Shown one piece after another: positions 39,001 to 48,000 of a stretch of 64,000 nucleotides of DNA (positions are counted from its first letter, which is position 1; each line of letters begins with the position of its first letter). The stretch spans positions 35,323,491-35,387,490 of the forward strand of contig OZ023274.1 in assembly GCA_964007475.1 (NCBI GenBank), in the 5' to 3' direction. A program made the translations under genes and the position numbers. The notes below the pieces were generated by a model that was not told where the DNA came from, made no database searches, and worked only from the letters and a program-made list of their open reading frames with translations. The stretch comes from Hybos culiciformis. Lineage: Eukaryota > Arthropoda > Insecta > Diptera > Hybotidae.

Positions 39001-42000
39001 AACATTATATCCTATAAAACAAATTTATAATATTGGACGCACTAAACTCGTTACAAATAATTTTATTAAAGCCTTGAGAAACAACATAGGTATATTTTGG
39101 CATTGATAGTATAGATATCGATCAAGTAATTTATCATTATAGGTTTTCCCGGCTCAAAATATGCAAAAAAAAAATTTTTCAAAATAGGTAGCTCTGGTGA
39201 AATAAAGATTACCAGACCAAAAATTTTGGGTAGGAATTCATAATTATCGTACACTTTTTTAATTTCAAATATATGTATATATAGGGCCCAATATTACAAG
39301 CAAAAAAATTACATATTCTACCAATAAAAAAATTATGTTCAAAAAAATTAAAAATTATTATGTTCAAAAAAATTAAAAAAAAAATGTATTCATTGGGGGG
39401 AATCGAACCTGACACCTTCACTCTTATAGTCCGATGTTCTAGCCACCAAGCCATATAGCCCATATGATTTTGGATTTCTAAACTATAATAAAAAAATTCT
39501 AATAAACCATTCATTTTTTTTTTTATTATTTATTTGGAACAAGAAAAACTATTAATTTTCTCCATCTGTCAGTACCAATAATTTTTAGGGACGGGGGGGA
39601 GTAAGGGGACCCCTCTCGCCCTCGTCTTTTAGGTCATACCAGAACCCACTAACAAAAAAACAATTTTTGTCTTATTACTTGTAGAAATCATTTTATTATG
39701 TAAAAAAAATTTCAAATATTAAAAAAAAAACAAATCATAATTGGGTTCGAACCTGGCACCTTCAGACTTATTAGTCTGGTGTTCTATCCACTAAGCCATA
39801 TAATTTTTGCTTTCTAAAATCATATAAAGAGTTTATTCTTCTAAATAATATAAAAATTCAAGTTCTTTAAGGTTCATGAATACGGTTAGTTCTTTAAGGT
39901 TCATGAATACGGTTAGTGGAATGAAATAAACGGGTTCATGAATACGATTAGTGGAAGGAAATAAGAGAGAAATTTTTAAAATAAATTCCGGGGATTTTAA
40001 TTATTAAAGAAGACAAGTGCTCTTTTATGTTATTTTAGAAAGCTGAAATCATAAGGGCAATATGGCTGAGTGGATAGAATATCGGATTACAATTCTGAAG
40101 GTGCCAAGTTCGATCCCCCGATACTGAGAATTTTATGAAATTTTTTTTTTTTTAATTTTTTTAACATAATAATGTAGTTACGCCAAATTTCTAGTTTTGG
40201 AACGACACGATTTTACAAATTAAGATTTTTTGACGTAAAAATCGTTCCGAAATGATATTTTATTTTTTAAAAATCTGCAAAAGGAAATTTTAAATTTCCC
40301 ATAACAATCTCAGTTTATATGTGTACTTTTAAGTCCACCTCATTTTTGAAAAAAAAAAAAACAAAAAATTAAAAATTTAAGCAGACGTTGCAGATGATAC
40401 AGTTTAAATGTCAAGCCTATTTCAATTTCTGAAAAAAAGGAATTTTCTTTAGCAGAAAAGGAATATTTCACGATTTAAAATAGTCTCAGTTTGGGAACTT
40501 AAAAGTTGTCCTAGAAAACGATTTGTTATGGGAAATTTTAAATTTCCCGTTACAGATTTATTAAAGATAAAATAGAGTTTCGGAACGATTTTTTGCAGAA
40601 ATTATTGTGGATATAGAATTTTAACTGTCAAACCGCTTCGTTCCATAATTCAAAAGTCTCAAAAAAAGAATACCGATGATAGTTTTAGGTAAACTCGTGA
40701 CTTATGGAACGCACTCGAAGTCATTTGAAATGAATAGTTCCTCGCCATAATACTTTCTTCCCGGCCGATCTGTGTGCCATAATAAAGTTAAATATTTAAG
40801 TTTTAGTTAAGTATCAAAGTAATACTTAACTACTTGCACCAAATTTAAAGTTCCACTTAAAATTGCTTAAGTTTTATTTAAATTAAGTGATAGACTTTGT
40901 GAACTTGAAATTTTAAGTTCTAGTTAAATTCGATAATTGTATGAAAAAATATTTTATTAGGAACAAATACCTACAAAAATTACTATCTAAACCTAATACT
41001 TTGACATCAAATCAAATTTTTTTTTCTATGTCAAATTTTTTTTTATTTTACATGACCGATACTTACTTGGGAGCCGGTCTAATGCCCGGAGTCGAAAATC
41101 CCGGAGGTACGAAATCCCGGTATTTTTTTTTTCCGTTTACAAAATCCCGGAAATCACAATCCCGGAAGCTAATATCCCGGAAATCACAATCCTGGATTTT
41201 GAAATCCCGGAAGTTAGAATCCCGGTAGATAGAATCCCGGAAGTCAAAATCCCGAAAACAATAAATGCCGGAACCTGAAATCCCGAAAAGACGTAATCCC
41301 AGAGGTTTTAATCTCTAAAGCCCCGCAGGAACACTTCAGCTCTCGTAGCAATGGACTATGTTGCGATAAAAATAGGGTTTTAATCCCTGAAGACACACGA
41401 AAAAACTGGCTCGCGTAGTCATGGGTTAGGTTGCGAAAAAGGATGTTTTAATCACTGAAGCCCCGCAGGGACACAAGAAAACACTTTCGCTGGCGTAGCC
41501 ATGGGTTAGGTTGAGAAAAAGGAGGTTTTAATCCCTGAAGCCCCGCAGGGACACACGAAAAGACTTTGGCTCGCGTAGCCATGGATTAGATTGCGAAAAA
41601 GGATGTTTTAATCCCTGAAGCCCCGCAGGGATACGCGAAAAGACTTTGGCCCGCGTAGCCATGGGTTATTTTGCGAAAAAGGGGGTTTTAATCCCTGAAG
41701 CCCCGCAGGGACACGCGAAAAAACTTTGGCCCGCGTAGCCATGGGTTAGGTTGCGAAAAAGGAGGTTTTAATCCCTGAAGCGCCGCAGGGACACGCGAAA
41801 AGACTTTGGCCCGCATAGCCATCCGTTAGGTTGCGAAAAAAGAGGTTTAAATCCCTGAGCCCCGCAGTTAATTTTTTCTCCCAAATTAAAATTTCCGGGA
41901 TTTTGTCCCTGCGGTTTTCTGGTTTCTGGCATTTGTCCTTCCGGGATTTTGGTTTTCAGGGTTTTGTCATTTCGGGAAATTAACTTCCGGGATTTTCTTT

Positions 42001-45000
42001 TCCAGGATTTTGGCTTCCGGGATTTTATCTTCCGGGATTTTTTTTTCGGGCTTTTGTACTTGGGATTTTGGCTTCCGGGGTTTAGATCCCAACCCACTTA
42101 CCTTCATATTTTTATTAACAATAGTTCTTTCCATTTTTTTTTTAAATTAATTTGTGTAATTTCAACCAAATTTCAACCCAAAATAAAAAAAAGTATTTAT
42201 TTATTGTTGGAAATATTAAAGCCCGTTCCCAAACTGAGACTATTTTAGAAACTGAAAAATTATTTTAAGATCTAGAATTTCTAGTTTTGGAACGACACGA
42301 TTTTACAGCTGTTATTTTACAAATTAAGATTTTTTGACGTAAAAATCGTTCCGAAATGATATTTTAATTTTTAAAAATCTGCAAAGGGAAATTTTAAATT
42401 TCCCATAACAATCTCTTAATTAAATTTCCCATGAATTTCCCTGTCAAATAAAAAAATAGTTAAGAGCCCGTTCCCAAACTGAGACTATTTTAAATCGCAA
42501 ATATTCCTTTTCTGCTAAAGAAAATTCCTTTTTTTCAGAAATTGAAATAGTCTTGACAGTCAATCTGCGTAATCTCCACAGTCTGCTTCAGCGGTTTCCA
42601 AACTTTATATTACTATGCCCCATATTAAATAAAAATAAATCTTTACGGACCCCCAAAGTAAAAAAATATACACAAATTGTTAAATATTAAATAAAACATA
42701 TATTTACGAATTTTTTATTAACATATATTTACGAATTGTTTAAAATAAAACAGGTTAAAATTTTTTTTTTAAATATTTAATTGGAAAATAGCACTAACAG
42801 TTAAATGTAATAAAACGGTAAGGCGTTAATGTTGTATAAAAATTATAATTCGAGAGAACCGAAAAAAGGAGTTGGAAAAAAGATTGCAAAATATCTTTCA
42901 TCGTTATGTATTGTTCAAAATTTTTCAATCAACCACATAATTCTTGGGCCCATCGTGATAATAATACGGGATTTTCAATAAATAATTAGATTTAAAAATA
43001 AAATTAAATCATATAGCCCAAGTAAAAACAGAAAATTAAAAAAAAAACGTAAAAAATAGTCGTCAACAATATAATAAATAAGTACTTTTTTCAGGACGAT
43101 AAAATATTTTTTTAAATTAAATCAATATTGCAAATATTAAAAAAAAATATTTTGCATTAAAAATATTTATCGAAAATCAAAACTCATCTTGATTTGTATT
43201 ACAATCGGAAACTAATTTTATGTCTAGGGGGGTACATTTTTGATTTTCACCACGTACTTCTTACCACACTATCAAGACTACTAAACGGAAATATGTAACT
43301 ACAATTTCTTAGAATTTGGTTTGATCGTATTAAACAAAACAATTGATAGAAAAACGGAATGAAAATATTTTTTGAATTCATGTTATGACTAATTCGTGTT
43401 AAAACAGAGATGAGTGCATTTGAATTGAATCATATAAATCCACGCAAAATTTAAAAGTGTTATTATAAAATTAGGTACCTATATTAAAAAACTTCGCTTT
43501 ATTAAAAATTTTGCGACCCCCTTGAATTTTGCGCCCCCTAGTTTGAAAACTGCTGGCTTAGATCAAATATTGTTATTCAATTTTTTGCTTTTTTAAAAAT
43601 GAGGTGCTCTAAAAAGTACACCTATAAACTGAGATTGTTATGGTAAATTTAAAATTTCCTTTTGCAGATTTTTAAAAAATAAAACATCATTTCGAAACCA
43701 TTTTTACGTCAAAAAATCTTAATTTTTAAAATAATTGTAAAATAACAGCTGTAAAATCGTGTCGTTCCAAAACTAGATATTCTAGAAATTAAAATAATTT
43801 TTCAGTTTCTAAAATAGTCTCAGTTTGGGAACGGGCTGGGCTCTAAGTAAAACTTAGTTAAGTTAATCATAATTTTTTCAAAGCAACTTACTTAAATTTA
43901 AGTTTAACTTAAATTTAAATAGAACTTAGTTAAGTGTAACTTTTAAGTTTAATCGGTGCAAACGGCCCTAGGAGAAGTTATATTTCTAAGTCAATTATAA
44001 ATTCTCCCGCAAAAATTCAACATGAACCCTGTCAAAAATTGATCGTGTTTGTGTTTATAAAAAGTGATGGAAAAACTATTGGTTGAGTAGGGTTGCCAAT
44101 TTTTGAAAAATTCAAAATTTGGACAAATCAAAATTTATAACAGTTATATTAAATTAAAATGATATTTAAAGATAATATTATCTTCGTTAGTTATATAAAT
44201 ATAATACCCATATGAATATCCCTATTCATTCAAAAATACCAAATAAAAATTTTTGTCTTTTAACTTTGCTTTAATTTAGCATACTAAAATGTGAAAAGTA
44301 ATTTTTTTTTAATCAAGTGTTAAAAAGTAATTACAAGCAAATTGTGTAAATTTCGTACAAAGAATACAAAGTTTTCATTAAGTATGTGAATATGCTTTTT
44401 CTTCAAACACTTAAAAAAAATGCAAGAAAATTTTCATATTTTAATCCTTATTATATATATGGTCTATTCGAGACCATTGTTGAGTCCAACGTGAACTTCT
44501 TACCAAAATGATATCCCTTTTGATATTATTATTGTTTTATTTAACGTTAAATAAAACAATGTTTTTAGTTTGAAGTTCAGTTTAAGACTGATTTTTATTT
44601 AATTCAAAATGTAAAATTCTAAAATTATTTCTTAACAAAAAGAATGTCAATTCAAAAAAGGGTATGAAGATCATACGATATTTTTTACAGTTACGTTAGG
44701 TAGATTGATTTAATTTTTTCGGATTAATGTTAATTTGTTGCGAACGCCACATATACAAGCCGGTTGTTAACGATTTACCGGCACACCCTTGCATACAACA
44801 TGCGTAGTTCAGTTGTAGGAGGTGATTTTAAAACAACACAAACACTTAATTCAAGTGAGACAGACAAATTGAAAAATTGACACAAATTCCAGCCCGAGGT
44901 GGGAATCGAACCCACGACCGAACACATCGCAGGATAATGGCAATACCACTACACCATGACGGCCACTTTTTGAAAAATTACCTTATGTATATTTTATATT

Positions 45001-48000
45001 ATACATGTATATTATTCCAAATTAATAATAATAAGATGTATACAGCAGAGAAAATAATTTTAATGTGCATGTGATCGGTAAGTTGTATTTACAATCGTAA
45101 ATTTATCTCGGTAAATGGTGTATTAAATGCGTCAATTATTTATTTAAGAAAAGTTTATTTAAACACTTCAATTTTATTTACCACACTTCAATTTTATTTA
45201 CTTTCTTCATTTTGAACTTTTGTTTATTTTTTGCATTGCAAATGTATTGATTGCAACTACCTCTCACATGCACATTAAAACAGTATACAAAACATGTTAA
45301 TAAAATTTGTTATACAGCTCGTTGTGTATATACACAAAAACACATGGACACTTGTCAATATTATATCACTCGACCTAACGGTCTCGTGATATAAGTATTG
45401 ACTCGTGTATATGTGTTTTTGTGTATACACAACTCGTTGTAATAACAAATTTTCTTAACATGTGTTGTAATCTACTATTACGACCTAGTTTTATTCACTA
45501 ATTTCGCTAATGAAATTTCTATAATTTTCTTATTTAGATGGACACTTTATTATAAAAATTTCTTAAAAGTTTACGTTTTCAGCTTTTTAAAACTCATCGC
45601 AAAACTACCAGTAATTTGAAAGGCAATTGAATGGTTATAATTTAAACATTTTGAATTTTGATGCTGCGATGGTGAAAGAAAGTGTCTGAAATATGCACTT
45701 TCAAAGACGTTTTTGACAGTTTCCTTCATCGTACGGATAAAAATTCTACATTAATTTTGTTTTTAGATACCAAAAGTAGAGATGCAGATTGATAAGAAAA
45801 TAAGTACAAATTAAATAATATATGTACATTTTGAATTTTATAAAATTATTCCATTGCAAAAGAAGGATAAAATAAATATTATTGCTGAAAATTTCGATGT
45901 TTACATATTTTTGCAGTGATAATCTGATAATAATGTTCTAATTTAATATTGCGCTATGATAACAAAATTTATCTTTATATTTTGATGCAGTTTGTTATTT
46001 ATTAAATATGTAAATATAATTAACTTTTTTGAGATATATCAAAACATTTAATAATTCTAACCGGAGAAAAAATCTTCATTTCAACAAAATTTTAATACGA
46101 TGTTTTTTCGTAACTGATGTTGTTCTAATCTATAATTTGATTCAAAAAAATTAATTTAAAGAACTACAGTCTAGGCCAGCGGTCGGCAAACTTTTTTGGT
46201 CGTGGGTAAAATTAGCCTAAGATGAGATTTTTTTAAACTTATAGTGGGTCAGTGGCAATTTTATATGAAAGCAATTTAAAAAAAATAGTTAAATCAAAAG
46301 TTAATTTATTTATTATCTAAGACTTACAAAAACAATTGCTGGGAAAACTTTCTATTTTATATGCAATTGTTGTAAACAAAAAATTTTTATATGCAATTGT
46401 TGTAAGCAAAAACTATATTCATTGATTTGGGAACTACTTCAAAATTTTGAAGTGGGTAACATGAAATGATGCTTTGGGTCACCCCGTGACCCACGGGTCA
46501 TAGTTTGCCGACCGCTGGTCTAGGCTCTAGGAGGTTAGGTCTAAAACAAGTTTTCAAGAATAAAGTAATGAAATTTTAGACATTTTTTCAGGAATTCCAA
46601 GGCTTTCCAGCTGAAAATCAACATCATCATTCAACATTTTTAATTAACTATTTATGACTTTGCATCATCATCAATACTGTGTTTTTTTTTCTGAAATTAA
46701 TTTCAATTCCGCCTTATTCTGTTTTTGAAGGGAAAAAAATTCTTAACTTATAGTGAATTGAATATAATAAGGAAAATCACAGTTGAACCTTTACATTAAA
46801 AAATATAAAAATTTTATTATTTTATCAATAAGGTCATTGTCATTCAATATTTTTTTTTATTTTATTATATTTACCTGCGGTATTTATTTTTCATTTCATA
46901 TTTTGTACATCATCGCTTAGAATAAAAAATTATAAGAAATTTTAATAGTCTTCAATTGTTGGTGTGGTTGGTGTTATTAAAATATACTGATAGACATTTA
47001 GTTAATCTCATATCATTGTAGTTATAAAATAAATTACTTTATAATTACTAACTTGCAAATTCAATCTATTTTATATTAACTTGTTTTCCTAATATGCGAA
47101 ATATATTTTTGAAATCTGCTAATCAATACATTTGTAGATCTATGGCGTGAGCATAAACAAGTCGAATTCTACATAAATATTACCATTTTCTACGTTTCTA
47201 GGATCAGTGTAGTCTTAGCTACATCTCCACGAATCCTCAATACGCGTAATCAGATTCTATTTCAATCCTTATTAAATGAATATTTATTGACTTAGTGATT
47301 TTTGAGTTTCGCTCAAAATCATTAGTGCAACAAATTAATTTACTCTGACTGTAGTTCTATAGAACAAGAAACCTAAATTTACAAATTCATCATGGAATGT
47401 ATTAATCACAAGTTTTTTTTTAATAGCAAAAAGTAGTAGTTGTATTCTTCATTTATTTAAATTCACTAAAATTATTTACTTAAATTTAATTAAAAAAAAA
47501 TAGATTCCTATTTGCTTGTTATTCTAGTGATATTGATAGTATATACCGGGTGAGGATGACGATGTCGTGGGATAAAAATTGGAAATCAAGTTTTTAAGAA
47601 ATGAGGTAGGTAAACCTACTTTGTTTGAAAGTAAAAAATGTTTTATTCTTCTTTTTTATTAGAATACTGCTGTCCTTTTTGGACACTTTCTAAGGTTTGC
47701 CTTAAGCCAATGAACTTATATATATATATATATATATATAAGGAAGGGTAAATTATGTATTTTACTATGAAAGCCAATGAAGCTTTTTTATTTTTTTCAA
47801 AATACCGTATTTGCCTATTTCAATTGTCAAAAAAAGAACAAAAAAAAAAGAAAATTCATAAAAAAAAAAAAATTTATGAAGTTTTCTTTTCTTTTTTGTT
47901 CCTTTTTTGACAATTGAAATAGGCAAATACGGTACTTTGAAAAAATTAAAAAGTTTCATTACCAGCAATAATGAACTCTTCCTTTTATATAAGTTCATTG

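Larger units (their letters stand above)
40834..43971. repeat. Outer inverted repeat of a nested composite
   Basis: The left edge begins TTGCACCAAATTTAAAG and continues in ACTTAA-rich DNA. The right edge, reverse-complemented, begins GTTTGCACCGATTAAAC and is likewise ACTTAA-rich. The two may be the terminal repeats of one 3.1-kb element that later received the foldback and family-R repeats, or parts of separate insertions. The assignment as one element is an inference. Confidence 0.35.

Noticed and set aside
40056..40130. Genuine tRNA gene with an ACA anticodon loop
   Set aside because: The anticodon arm pairs, but the T-stem and acceptor stem do not; repeated nearly identically in copy A.
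41303..41880. CRISPR array
   Set aside because: The whole 80-bp unit is repeated without unique spacers, in a eukaryotic intron; it is a tandem repeat.
41768..42248. Arg/Lys/Phe-rich frames
   Set aside because: Periodic translations of the CCGGGATT motif array, not a protein.
44877..44964. Genuine tRNA gene on the minus strand
   Set aside because: A and B boxes and the T-arm are good, but only three acceptor-stem pairs form; better explained as a SINE head.
47765..47998. 77-aa minus-strand protein
   Set aside because: Lies wholly inside a palindromic MITE and is Lys/Phe-rich from A and T runs.
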